Source: G963663735 sp963663735
GTDB taxonomy: Bacteria > Acidobacteriota > UBA6911 > RPQK01 > JAPXNP01
Assembly: GCA_963663735.2 (NCBI GenBank)
Contig: CAXXHN010000001.1
Coordinates: 496,001-560,000 of the forward strand
Direction: 5' to 3'
Length of the DNA stretch: 64,000 nucleotides
Shown: positions 18,526 through 27,784 of the stretch, one piece after another
How positions within the stretch are numbered: the first letter of the stretch is position 1
Layout of the letters: each line of letters begins with the position of its first letter
Notes under the pieces: model-generated
Told to the model about the DNA's origin: nothing
Seen by the model: only the letters and a program-made list of their open reading frames with translations
Database searches by the model: none
Made by a program: the position numbers and the translations under genes

Positions 18526-18554
18526 CAGGGATACACTGAAAAAGTGTATCCCTG
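18526..18554. terminator. Perfect 12-bp hairpin at the uvrC start
   Basis: CAGGGATACACT and AGTGTATCCCTG form a perfect 12-bp stem around a GAAAA loop, 13 bases after the 3D-domain stop and overlapping the region where uvrC must begin. An A-run precedes it, so in the minus orientation it looks like an intrinsic terminator. In the plus orientation it could attenuate or sequester uvrC translation. Confidence 0.5.
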
Positions 18555-20401
18555 AAAACCTAGCCATAAAACTGCAGAACCTGCCTGTCTCTCCAGGAGT
18601 CTACCTCTTCAGAGATGCCTCAGGTGCGGTTATCTATATAGGTAAAGCCAGGAACCTTAAAAACAGGGTTAAATCCTATTTCCAGGATTCTCACCAGAAA
18701 GATCATAAGGTAAGGCTGATCAGGAAGCTTACCGAAGAACTTGATTTCATACTTACGGATAATGAAATCGAAGCTCTGATACTGGAAAGCAACCTGGTAA
18801 AAAAGGAGCAGCCACGCCTGAATGTCAGGCTTAAAGATGACAAATCCTTTCTCCATATAAAAGTTACTGTAAATGAAGAGTACCCCAGGGTGCTGCTGAC
18901 CAGGAACATTCGTAAAGACGGCGCACTCTATTTCGGACCATATCTCCCTGCCTCACTGGCAAAAAAAACCATCCGAATCATAAACCGCTATTTCCAGCTT
19001 CGTACCTGTTCCATTCAGATTGATGGGAAACTTGAGCGGCCTTGCCTGGAATATCACATCAAACGCTGCCTTGGCCCGTGTGTTGAGGGACTCAGCAGCC
19101 CTGAAGCATACCGGCAGTCACTGCAGGAAGCCCTGTTACTGTTAGAAGGAAAGACCAGCCAGCTTATCGAAAAGCTTTCAGCAAGGATGACCGAAATGGC
19201 TGAGGCGGAACACTATGAAGCTGCTGCGTTATACCGAAATCGTATCAATGTTCTACGAGACCTGGGAGAAAAACAGAAAATCACCTCGGCTACCTTGTTT
19301 GAAGCTGATATTTTTGCTTACTACCGGGATGGGTCCAGAGCTTCCCTGCAGGTTTTCTCCATGAGGGGCGGACAAATACTGGGAAAAAAAGAATTCTTCT
19401 GGGAAGATCTTGAATTTTTCAGACCTCAATCATTTCTGAAGGATGCCCTGCAGCAGTATTACCTGAATTCCACTTATGTACCACACCAGATTTTGCTTCC
19501 CGTCGAAATTGAGGATAAAGGAGTCCTGGCCGAATGGCTCAGCTGGAAAAGGGCAGAATCAGGTAAAAGCGGATTTAAGATTCTGGTTCCCAGGAGAGGG
19601 CAAAATTTGGACCTGCTGAGCATGGTTGAACGGAATGCCAGGATGGCATTTGAATCAAGGTTCAGGGTACTGCCGGCTTCGCGGAAGAAAATGCCTGTCC
19701 TGGAACAGCTGCAACTGGAATTGGGGCTGCAGAGTTTCCCGGGCAATATTGAGGCCTTTGATATTTCCACAATCCAGGGAAGGGAGACTGTAGCCTCCAT
19801 GGTGAGCTGCCAAAATGGTGTTATGCAGAAAAATGCCTACAAGAAATTCATAATCAGGGATAAGCGTATTGAAGGCCCTGATGATTTCGCGGCAATGCAG
19901 GAAGTTGTTTATCGACGTTACAGAAGGCTTTCAGATTCACGGGATAACCTGCCTGACCTGGTCCTGGTCGACGGGGGAAAAGGCCAGCTTCATGCTGCTT
20001 ACCAGGCTCTTTCCCGGCTGGAACTGGATGAACTCCCCCTGGCGGCCATTGCTAAAAGGGAGGAAGTCATTTTCGTACAGAGACAGGATGAACCGATAGA
20101 ACTTGACCGACATTCGCCTGCCCTGCACCTGATCCAGGAAATTAGAGACGAGGCCCACAGGTTCGCTGTAACCTTCCACCGCAAACGCCGCAGCATGAGG
20201 GACTTCACTTCAGAACTGGACGCCATCCCTGGAGTTGGCCCGAAGAAAAAAAAGAGGCTCCTCCAGAATTTCGGCAGCATATCCAGGATTCGACGAGCTT
20301 CTGTTGAAGAACTAACACCTTACCTGGGGAAAAAACTAGCTGAAGCAGTCAAAAAGAGCCTGGAGGCAAGGGGCCAGGAACCGGACCAGCCTGAAAATTG
20401 A
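18536..20401 (+). CDS. uvrC: UvrABC excinuclease subunit C, start codon unresolved
   Basis: Makes both incisions in nucleotide excision repair. The order is complete: GIY-YIG nuclease (SPGVYLFRDASGAVIYIGKARNL), Cys-rich segment, UVR motif (MTEMAEAEHYEAAALYRNRI), the RNase H-like 5' nuclease domain (FDISTIQG, DLVLVDGGKGQ) and a C-terminal helix-hairpin-helix (LDAIPGVGPKKKKRLL). The frame is open from 18524, but no ATG, GTG or TTG occurs before the GIY-YIG domain; the first is a GTG at 18890, too late. Candidates are CTG 18536 (weak AGGG upstream), ATC 18548, ATA 18566 and CTG 18572. Removing one C at 18550-18552 would instead create a GTG start at 18544. The start given here is provisional. 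Confidence 0.9.
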   Translation: MKKCIPENLAIKLQNLPVSPGVYLFRDASGAVIYIGKARNLKNRVKSYFQDSHQKDHKVRLIRKLTEELDFILTDNEIEALILESNLVKKEQPRLNVRLKDDKSFLHIKVTVNEEYPRVLLTRNIRKDGALYFGPYLPASLAKKTIRIINRYFQLRTCSIQIDGKLERPCLEYHIKRCLGPCVEGLSSPEAYRQSLQEALLLLEGKTSQLIEKLSARMTEMAEAEHYEAAALYRNRINVLRDLGEKQKITSATLFEADIFAYYRDGSRASLQVFSMRGGQILGKKEFFWEDLEFFRPQSFLKDALQQYYLNSTYVPHQILLPVEIEDKGVLAEWLSWKRAESGKSGFKILVPRRGQNLDLLSMVERNARMAFESRFRVLPASRKKMPVLEQLQLELGLQSFPGNIEAFDISTIQGRETVASMVSCQNGVMQKNAYKKFIIRDKRIEGPDDFAAMQEVVYRRYRRLSDSRDNLPDLVLVDGGKGQLHAAYQALSRLELDELPLAAIAKREEVIFVQRQDEPIELDRHSPALHLIQEIRDEAHRFAVTFHRKRRSMRDFTSELDAIPGVGPKKKKRLLQNFGSISRIRRASVEELTPYLGKKLAEAVKKSLEARGQEPDQPEN

Positions 20402-20488
20402 AGAATCGTTACAGGTCACAAGAGACAAACAATAATATTGTCAAGACAGTAAGACAATGATTTCATGGGAAAACCCAGCAGGCAGGAA

Positions 20489-20863
20489 CTAATCAGATTT
20501 GGTCTCGAGCCATGCCATGGCTTCATCCTCATTCCTGAAAACGGCTAAGTTCTCTTCGGAACTAAGGCTAAACACCTCATACATACGGGCATATCCGTAC
20601 ACCAGGTCTTCAGGGGCAACAATGGCCCTACGGCTGGTACATGAAAATATCCTAACCAGGGCGAATCTCTCCAGCTCTGAAGTTCTGATATCTTCAACCC
20701 TGGTAACACCGCTCATGTCAAAAAGATGGTTATAGGAAGGGTCAAATTCAGGATGGTCTAAGAGTTTATTCTGCCCGTCGGCCAATTCATCAAGGACCAG
20801 CACACCAATAGCCCGCGAGACCACCAGTCTCCTGGAACTTATAATTTCAGTAGTAACAGGCAC
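20489..20863 (-). CDS. SpoIIAA-like (STAS/SEC14-type) small protein
   Basis: Protein of 124 residues with no signal peptide. It resembles the SpoIIAA-like family: a central HPEFDPSYNHLFDMSGVTRV strand-helix segment, then RRAIVAPEDLVYGYARMYE and a C-terminal VFRNEDEAMAWL motif. Members adopt a STAS-like fold, and their function is mostly unknown. It is convergent with uvrC, with 87 bases between the two stops, and stands alone on its strand. Start is ATG; a purine-rich GGGGTGGAGAGG lies just upstream as ribosome-binding site. Confidence 0.7.
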   Translation of the reverse strand: MPVTTEIISSRRLVVSRAIGVLVLDELADGQNKLLDHPEFDPSYNHLFDMSGVTRVEDIRTSELERFALVRIFSCTSRRAIVAPEDLVYGYARMYEVFSLSSEENLAVFRNEDEAMAWLETKSD

Positions 20864-21116
20864 CTCTCCACCCCTTTAAATACTGGAACACTTTTAACTA
20901 ATACGCTTCTAGAAATCGCATGGATTCAAAATTAATAATTCCGGATGGAAACTTACACTATGGTGGGGGAGAGAGGCTGTGACCGAAGACACAAATAAAA
21001 TTTTCTTTCTGGTTCCCCTCAAGCGAAATGTTATTGATCCTGCTGCCTGAATAATAATTGAGATTTTGTCCTTTCTTTTTCACGCATCCATTAAATCAGC
21101 CAAAATTGGATAAAGG

Positions 21117-22256
21117 CTAATTACCTGGCACTATTCCATGTGACACGAGTAATTTAATTGTCTTTTCTACAGGAAAACCCTTGATTTTATGCCCAGCGAA
21201 ACCCGTCATGGCCTTCCCGGCAAACAAAGAATTAATAACCGCCTCTTCAGTTGCCTCAATTACTGCCTCAAACAGCGGCGTCATCCTGTCATTCCTCAGT
21301 TCGAAGTTATCAAGGCAGAAAGAGTCTCCCCGATAATGGGGGATACGAAGTCTCCTGGCCGTAGAAAATGCTATTGCATATTCGCCGCTTCCATTGGAGC
21401 AAAACCCGCCGGTCCGGGCCAGGCCAAACACCGCCCTTTTGGCCAGCCGCTTAAGATTCCTCGCGGTTATCGGAGCATCCGTGGCGACAACAATCATGCA
21501 GGATCCGTCTCCGGAACTGTGATTCCCCTGCTTCTCCAGTTCCCTTCCCACCGGTATCCCGGCGATTGTAAGGCTTCCTCCAAAATTTGTCTGGACCAGC
21601 ACACCGACAGTGTAGCCACCATTATCAGCGGTTAAAAGGCGGGAAGACGTACCGATCCCTCCCTTGTAGCCGAAACAGATTGTCCCGGTTCCGGCGCCGA
21701 CCGATCCTTCCCTGACATTTCCGGAAGCAGCATTCGACACAGCTTCCAGAACATTCTCCTTTGACACATGCCTGCCCTGGATATCATTCAGAAATCCGTC
21801 ATTGGTCTCCCCGACAATGGGATTGATTGACCTGATATGTTCCCGGTTATTGCCCAGAGACAAAATGTAATCAATCAGAGCGTCAGCCGCTGTCGGGACC
21901 GACAGGGTGTTAGTCAAAATGATTGGAGTTTCAATATTTCCCAGTTCCTCCACCTGGCTGTACCCGGTCAATTTTCCGAAACCATTGGCTATATATATAG
22001 CTGCCGGGACCTTCTCTGCCATTATGTTTCCAGGATAAGGGAGAACTGCCGTTACTCCGGTCCTGATGTCATTACCCCTTATCAGGGTGGAATGCCCGAC
22101 CCTGACCCCTTCCACATCGGTGATGCTGTTATATTTCCCTGTATCAAGATTCCCGATCACGATCCCGTAATCCCTGGCCCGGGAACTTGCATCCCCGGTT
22201 AAAGCAGTTGAGATACAAAGGACTAGTAAAAAAATCTTATAGATTTCCTTTTTCAT
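21117..22256 (-). CDS. P1 family (DmpA-type) aminopeptidase, exported
   Basis: Self-processing N-terminal nucleophile peptidase of 379 residues, related to DmpA and beta-peptidyl aminopeptidases. A signal peptide covers about residues 1-22. The family opening ITDVEGVRVGHSTL and the NGFGKLTG segment are present. GDGSCMIVVATDAP around Gly251-Ser252 matches the autocleavage site that exposes the catalytic Ser. RTGGFCSNGSGEYAIAFSTA follows. It probably releases N-terminal residues from peptides in the periplasm. It lies 17 bases downstream of the alpha/beta hydrolase gene and may be co-transcribed with it. Confidence 0.9.
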   Translation of the reverse strand: MKKEIYKIFLLVLCISTALTGDASSRARDYGIVIGNLDTGKYNSITDVEGVRVGHSTLIRGNDIRTGVTAVLPYPGNIMAEKVPAAIYIANGFGKLTGYSQVEELGNIETPIILTNTLSVPTAADALIDYILSLGNNREHIRSINPIVGETNDGFLNDIQGRHVSKENVLEAVSNAASGNVREGSVGAGTGTICFGYKGGIGTSSRLLTADNGGYTVGVLVQTNFGGSLTIAGIPVGRELEKQGNHSSGDGSCMIVVATDAPITARNLKRLAKRAVFGLARTGGFCSNGSGEYAIAFSTARRLRIPHYRGDSFCLDNFELRNDRMTPLFEAVIEATEEAVINSLFAGKAMTGFAGHKIKGFPVEKTIKLLVSHGIVPGN

Positions 22257-22273
22257 CTATTTCCTTTCAGGAT

Positions 22274-23281
22274 TTATCTCCGGTCTGGACTGACTGTAGC
22301 TTTGACCACCCTGAGGCCGTAGTAGATCCCTGATATGACATGCTGGTAAGCCCTGGATATCCTTCCTCTTCCTCCTTCCATGAATTCAGCTACAACAGCC
22401 GCAGTTTCTGGAGCTCTCAGGTACCCAAATGACTTGTGGGGATTCGGGTTCCCGTCCATTTCATAATCGTTATATACATAGAGGTCCCGAACTCGCAGTC
22501 CCAGGCTGTTTTCCTGGTAATCATCTTCCAGGGTATGATCGAGGGCTATCCTGTCACGGAGATCAGACAGGTTGACCCAGCTTTCGGTAATACTCTCGGG
22601 AACGGAGGGTTTAAGGTTTTCCAGGCCTCTGGATTTCCGGAGAGCCGATATCCTTCCAACAATTATTGGAAGGCCCAGAGGGGAGCCAATAGTCATAAAA
22701 GTATGTATGTGAAGTTTCCCTGCCAGTTCAGACAAAACATCATAAGCGACTATCGATCCCATGGAATGAGCGACCAGGAGAATCCTGTATCCCCTGTATT
22801 TTTCCAGTTTCCTGGAGAGCCGTTTCAAGATAACTTCCCTGGTTGAACAATCCCGGCCAACTGCAGGCACACAGTTTTCGCCGTAATAGGTCTCAAGATC
22901 AGAAAAATAGCGATGAATTAATCTATCAGTCACATTTCTGAAATTAATGCTCATGTCATCATTAAGAAATATCCGGTCAATCTGGTTTCCGATATATACA
23001 CGCAACTCTTTCAGTAGAGGAGGAGATTCCTCTGGCTGCAACTTCCCGCCCCGGGTATATTTCTCATCAAGGTAAAGTGGATTTTCTCTGTCTTTAATAT
23101 CGGGATCAAGCGGGGAGGGATAAATGACATCTGACCAGTAAGCCATATCAAAAGGGATGGTCTGGCCCGGCTTGCCAATCCGTTCCAGCCCTTCCTGGAT
23201 TGATTCAATCCACCAGCTTCTGAGAAGTTTCTCCGGGGGTTTATTACCAAGACCATGTATACCGATAATTACTGATTTCAT
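22274..23281 (-). CDS. Alpha/beta hydrolase, lipase-like
   Basis: Protein of 335 residues without a signal peptide. It starts with IIGIHGLGNKPP, the oxyanion-hole HG motif of lipase-like hydrolases, and has the nucleophile elbow LVAHSMGSIVAY with Ser173. The fold and these motifs support an esterase or lipase; the substrate is unknown. A large insertion (about residues 50-150) precedes the elbow and may form a lid. The stop is 17 bases before the P1 peptidase start, so the two may form an operon. No functional link to that peptidase is evident. Confidence 0.8.
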   Translation of the reverse strand: MKSVIIGIHGLGNKPPEKLLRSWWIESIQEGLERIGKPGQTIPFDMAYWSDVIYPSPLDPDIKDRENPLYLDEKYTRGGKLQPEESPPLLKELRVYIGNQIDRIFLNDDMSINFRNVTDRLIHRYFSDLETYYGENCVPAVGRDCSTREVILKRLSRKLEKYRGYRILLVAHSMGSIVAYDVLSELAGKLHIHTFMTIGSPLGLPIIVGRISALRKSRGLENLKPSVPESITESWVNLSDLRDRIALDHTLEDDYQENSLGLRVRDLYVYNDYEMDGNPNPHKSFGYLRAPETAAVVAEFMEGGRGRISRAYQHVISGIYYGLRVVKATVSPDRR

Positions 23282-23368
23282 CTAAACCTGATTATATGAA
23301 GAGGAAAGCAGACCTGACAGCGGTTTTCCAGGTAGACCTGTATAAGAATCCGGGAAACAGCTTTGGAA

Positions 23369-25225
23369 CTACTTAATAACCTTCTCCAAAAATCCCCCCC
23401 TGGTCATTTTCACCGCAGATTCTACAGTTACATCAATTTCTGCGAGGCTGATCCATCTCACGGCTGTTGCCCGGTCCAGGAGTTCATCCAGCCTGGCATT
23501 CCATTCATCCACCTCAAAAAATCCCATAACGGCTGCCTTCTGCAGCAGTTTAAAGCGGTAATCATCAGGTCCAATGTCGCGAAAATACATCAGTACGGTA
23601 CCATCCCTAATCAATTGTTCCTGGATTGACCTTACTTCCAGATCATCGGGAAAGACATTCTTTCGACAGCTCAATGCTGCGGCAGTCCCTGCTGCCTGCC
23701 CCATAGCCATCCAGCATGGTTCCATACGCAGGGTGCTGAATCCGATATGGGTTCCTGAAACCGGAACCGGAGCCAGGACGCCCTTCACTCCCCGGGGAAG
23801 CATAACCCCGTAAGGAATCATATAAGGTTGTGAGGGATAACTGAAAAACCCATCCAGGTGAGGCCTGCCCTCCTCCCTTTTCCGCACCGCGTGGGAATCC
23901 AGGGCATAGTGGCTGGCGGTTATGGTGTCCAGGTGGAGGGGAGGACGTGAACCTTCTTTCACTGGAATGGAATCGTGGGCAGTGAAAAGGTACTCCCCGA
24001 CAATCCTTCGCCCTTCCCTTACATAAACCTGCCGTGGAAAGTTTTGATTATCCTGGTACTCGTCGGAAGCCATTCCCCACTCCCTGCATTTCGACCGGAC
24101 CTCTTCCGGCAGTTCCGGGTCATTCTGCATAAACCAGAAAAGCCCTTCAGTATAACGGCGAAGGCGTTCGGCAAACCTGTCTCTCCATTCCCAGCCAGAG
24201 GTTGGCCAGGGCCAATTCTCCTCAGGAAGATCGGTGGCGAGAAAAGAGGCGTGCTGGTTGTTGGCATCGGTTTTGCCGTTGGGGAGGTCAACCATGTTGG
24301 TGATCCTGCCTATGCCGTCAATCTCCTTTTCCCGGCGCTCTCCCACTGCCGCAAACCTGCCTTCACTGATATCCTGGATAAGGGATTTGTATTCGTCCCG
24401 GCTGTAACCGGCAGGTTTTTGAAACATAACCCTGTTGCCGGGATCTCTGGTCAGGCAGAGGCGAAAATTATAAGCCTGAACAGCATTGTCCCCCAATCCG
24501 CTGGATCCTGGTCCCGGTTCTCCTCCCCAGGGTTTATAAAGCACGCCGGCCATCGGCTCATTAAATTCATCCCTGCTCTCCCTCCCGATGCGAAATTCCG
24601 CTCCAGCCGCGGCTGCCAGGTCGCCTTCGTAGCTGGCGTCGATGAAAATCCCTGCCCGGTAAATCTCAGCCTTTTCGCTCACTCGATCAAGAATCCGTAT
24701 CCCTCTCACGCTTCCTTTATCAAACAGAACATTGGATGGGTCAGTATCGAACTGCCTCATCTTCAGGACAGTAACCTGGCCTGATACCTCAGCCAGCATT
24801 TGCTCAAAAACCTGCTCGGCAACGTGGGGCTCAAACCGGTAACCGTTACTACACCCCTCCAGCTGGGGAGAATCAATTCCATAAGTCCCAATGTAGTGCT
24901 GCCTGATGCGACCCACAAACTCCAGGAAGAGGCCTCCGGTTGTGCCGCGGGTTGCAATATCAGTTGCCCCCAGCCCGTTGGCCGGAAGCCCGCCTATGTG
25001 ACCGGAACGCTCCAGGAGGATAACCGAGCAACCCATCCGGCCAGCAGCAATGGCGGCCATGATTCCACCTGGGGTAGCCCCGACCACAACCACATCAGCT
25101 GATAAAATCTTTTCTTCCGAGGCAGATGCCCCGACTGCAAAACAGATGGCAGAAAATGACGCGGTTATGGCACACAACACTATTAACAGTGGAATCAAAT
25201 AGATTTTGGGAATACGTACAGGCAT
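23369..25225 (-). CDS. Exported FAD-dependent oxidoreductase (FAD_oxidored family)
   Basis: Large flavoprotein with an N-terminal signal peptide ending near AVGASASEE and an FAD-binding Rossmann segment VVVGATPGGIMAAIAAGRMG followed by the acidic VILLERSGHIGG strand end. DASYEGDLAAAAGAEFRIGRES and the C-terminal MEPCWMAMGQAAGTAAAL are typical of the PF12831 group often found beside glycoside hydrolase genes. The ATG at 25225 is preferred because GGAG lies 8 bases upstream; the frame reaches 25279. The reaction is unknown, probably oxidation of a sugar-derived substrate (inference). The divergent neighbour is a polysaccharide-lyase-like gene. Confidence 0.88.
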   Translation of the reverse strand: MPVRIPKIYLIPLLIVLCAITASFSAICFAVGASASEEKILSADVVVVGATPGGIMAAIAAGRMGCSVILLERSGHIGGLPANGLGATDIATRGTTGGLFLEFVGRIRQHYIGTYGIDSPQLEGCSNGYRFEPHVAEQVFEQMLAEVSGQVTVLKMRQFDTDPSNVLFDKGSVRGIRILDRVSEKAEIYRAGIFIDASYEGDLAAAAGAEFRIGRESRDEFNEPMAGVLYKPWGGEPGPGSSGLGDNAVQAYNFRLCLTRDPGNRVMFQKPAGYSRDEYKSLIQDISEGRFAAVGERREKEIDGIGRITNMVDLPNGKTDANNQHASFLATDLPEENWPWPTSGWEWRDRFAERLRRYTEGLFWFMQNDPELPEEVRSKCREWGMASDEYQDNQNFPRQVYVREGRRIVGEYLFTAHDSIPVKEGSRPPLHLDTITASHYALDSHAVRKREEGRPHLDGFFSYPSQPYMIPYGVMLPRGVKGVLAPVPVSGTHIGFSTLRMEPCWMAMGQAAGTAAALSCRKNVFPDDLEVRSIQEQLIRDGTVLMYFRDIGPDDYRFKLLQKAAVMGFFEVDEWNARLDELLDRATAVRWISLAEIDVTVESAVKMTRGGFLEKVIK

Positions 25226-25544
25226 TGTAATAACTCCATTTGTTTTTTCAATTATCCTTGAATAATTCTGGTTTATCAACGGAATAAAACCGAAAACCCG
25301 GTTCGCGCGCTAATATTCACATGCACCGTAATTAATAACCTAATTATGGAGCAGTTGGGGTCGACAGGTTGCAGGTGTGTCATCCTCTCTAATCTGAATT
25401 CCTGGTTTCCAAGCATCAACAAACAACCCTCCAGGAGTCCGGTGTTCCCCACATGGCTGCTTCATGGGGAACTTTCCGCCCAAAAACCGGTGCCATTTTC
25501 AATTTCCCTTTTGTTCTTTTTCAGGCCGAAGTATCATGTGAATC

Positions 25545-27485
25545 ATGTACCACCGAATTATACTTTCTGCTTTACTGTCGTTTATCTTATCGCCACCACT
25601 TTTCGCCTACCATGAAAGAAACCTGCTCAGCAATGACTGGGATAACGAAAACTTGTCTGGTTTGATACTGGCACCAGACGAATGGAGCCCCTATCCCTCC
25701 ATTGAAAAAAGGATGGCCTGGGAGAACCTCCCGGAAAAGGTTAAAGAGGCCTGTATTGCAGCCGGAGAAGAGGCACTTGGTTATGAATGGCCCAACCTTC
25801 CGGCAACGGTGTTCATGGAATTCCACCTCAACGGAAACCGGTCCAATTTCCAGGACCTGCAAAATGAACGGAGGCATACCCTTTCCGACCTGGTCCTTGC
25901 CGAACTGATCGAAAACAAGGGGCGGTTTTTGGAAAACATAATTAACGGCATCTGGGCTACCTGTGAAGAGACATACTGGGGGGTCCCGGCCCATCTGTCC
26001 CTGCAGGCGGCCGGCAACGGACTGCCTGACGCCGAGGAGCCGAGCGTGGATCTTTTTGCCGCTGAAACCGGGGCGCAACTGGCCTGGATAAATCTATTAA
26101 TGAAACCCAGGCTGGATGAATACCATCCCCTGGTTTCGCGTAGAATTGATTTTGAAATCAACCGGCGCATCCTGACCCCCTGCCTGGAACGGACCGACTT
26201 CTGGTGGATGGGATTCGAAGCCGAAAGAGGAGTGAATAACTGGAATCCCTGGATCAATTCCAACTGGATTACCTGCATTCTGCTGTCTGAAAAGGATGCC
26301 GGACGCAAAAGCGAAGCTCTCGCCAAAAGCATACGATCCCTGGATATGTTCATCAACGGATATCCGGATGACGGAGGATGTGACGAAGGCCCCAGCTACT
26401 GGGGGCATGCCGGCGGAAGCCTGTTTGACTGCCTGGACCTTCTCTTCAGGGCAAGCGGAAACAAAATCAATCTCTTCAAAACTCCCCTGGTCAGGAACAT
26501 CGCGGAATACATCATGAAGGTGCACATTTCAGGCAGCTGGTTCATCAACTTCGCTGATGCCTCAGCCAGGATGACCTCCTATCCTGCCATCCTTTACCGA
26601 TTCGGAGAACGCATTGACAACCGGGACCTCCTGGATTTTGCCTGCCACCTGGCGCGGGAGTCAGGTTATGGGAACAGCTCTCCAGGCGGCTACCTGAGCC
26701 GCAGGCTGCGAGGAATCTTTACGGTCCGCGATCTGGATACTGCCGATCCGGCACCACCCCTGCTACGGGATGTCTGGATGCCTAACCTGCAGGTTTTCGC
26801 CGCCCGGGACCAGGCAGAGACCTCAGGCGGTTTATATATCGCAGGCAAGGGAGGGAACAACGGGGAAAGCCACAACCACAATGACGTGGGAAATTTTATC
26901 ATCTACCTGGATGGTAATCCGGCCATCATTGATGCCGGGGTAGAAAACTACACTAAAAAAACCTTCAGCGACCAGCGTTATGACATCTGGACCATGCAGA
27001 GCCAGTACCACAACCTGCCCACGGTAAACGGATTCATGCAAAAGGACGGAGCGGATTTCAAGGCTTTTGATGTCCTGTATGAAACCTCGGAAGACCTGGT
27101 TAAATTTTCTCTTGAACTGGCCGGAGCCTACCCGGCAGAAGCTGCGGTGAAATCACTGAAACGTGATCTGGTGTTTAAGAGGGGAGAAGGGATAACACTA
27201 ACTGATCAGTATGAATTATCCAGAGTCAATGGACCTTTCACTCTCAACCTGCTGGTGGCCCGGAAACCGGGTCTGGTGTGCCCGGGGAAAATCCTGCTTG
27301 CGGATAACGGACTGACAATTTCCTTCTCGGCGGAGCGGTTCGACCCATTATTCGAGACGATTGAAATTGATGATTCACGACTCCGGAGATCCTGGGGAGA
27401 ACGGATTTATCGCATTGTCCTGACCCTGAAGGAAGTTCAGGATAAGGGAGCATATACAGTGGAATTCAGCAGGTCAGTTGAATGA
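25545..27485 (+). CDS. Heparinase II/III-like polysaccharide lyase, exported
   Basis: Protein of 646 residues with a signal peptide (about 1-21, cut near LFAYHE). An alpha/alpha-toroid region (about 60-400) contains WNPWINSNW and DGGCDEGPSYWGHAGG. A C-terminal beta-sandwich contains SHNHNDVGNFIIYLDGNPAIIDAGVENY, the hallmark of the heparinase II/III family with its conserved histidines. Such lyases cleave uronic-acid-containing glycans. The exact substrate cannot be assigned, and no sulfatase or glycuronyl hydrolase lies nearby. It is monocistronic and divergent from the FAD oxidoreductase. Confidence 0.85.
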   Translation: MYHRIILSALLSFILSPPLFAYHERNLLSNDWDNENLSGLILAPDEWSPYPSIEKRMAWENLPEKVKEACIAAGEEALGYEWPNLPATVFMEFHLNGNRSNFQDLQNERRHTLSDLVLAELIENKGRFLENIINGIWATCEETYWGVPAHLSLQAAGNGLPDAEEPSVDLFAAETGAQLAWINLLMKPRLDEYHPLVSRRIDFEINRRILTPCLERTDFWWMGFEAERGVNNWNPWINSNWITCILLSEKDAGRKSEALAKSIRSLDMFINGYPDDGGCDEGPSYWGHAGGSLFDCLDLLFRASGNKINLFKTPLVRNIAEYIMKVHISGSWFINFADASARMTSYPAILYRFGERIDNRDLLDFACHLARESGYGNSSPGGYLSRRLRGIFTVRDLDTADPAPPLLRDVWMPNLQVFAARDQAETSGGLYIAGKGGNNGESHNHNDVGNFIIYLDGNPAIIDAGVENYTKKTFSDQRYDIWTMQSQYHNLPTVNGFMQKDGADFKAFDVLYETSEDLVKFSLELAGAYPAEAAVKSLKRDLVFKRGEGITLTDQYELSRVNGPFTLNLLVARKPGLVCPGKILLADNGLTISFSAERFDPLFETIEIDDSRLRRSWGERIYRIVLTLKEVQDKGAYTVEFSRSVE

Positions 27486-27784
27486 AGATTGGTGAATGTA
27501 TTTCTGAAGTTCAAGGTTCCAGGGAAAGAGACGGAGCTGGAAGCCCCGGCTGCATTCAACAAGGCCAAAGTCATCAATAAACATGGTGGTAGGTCCGGAT
27601 AACAGATTGTCCGCAGGACCGATGTTTCAGCCCAGGGCGGAGCTAAGACGAGCAGGGGTCCAGATCCTGCGATGTCGGGGGGAACCATGGGAAAAGGATG
27701 CCAGCAAGAAACCGGAGAACGCCGTAAGTGCGACATCCGAACTGAGGTCGACGAATGTCCAATTTCGAGTGGCAGGACTTTCGC
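27486..27784. other. Convergent intergenic region, no gene seen
   Basis: About 300 bases between the stops of the heparinase-like gene and the FnIII lipoprotein gene. Short open frames here have no family resemblance or ribosome-binding site. No strong hairpin was found. Confidence 0.45.

Noticed and set aside
23975..24784. 269-codon plus-strand frame opposite the FAD oxidoreductase
   Set aside because: The minus-strand protein has signal peptide, FAD motif and continuous family features; the plus frame has none.
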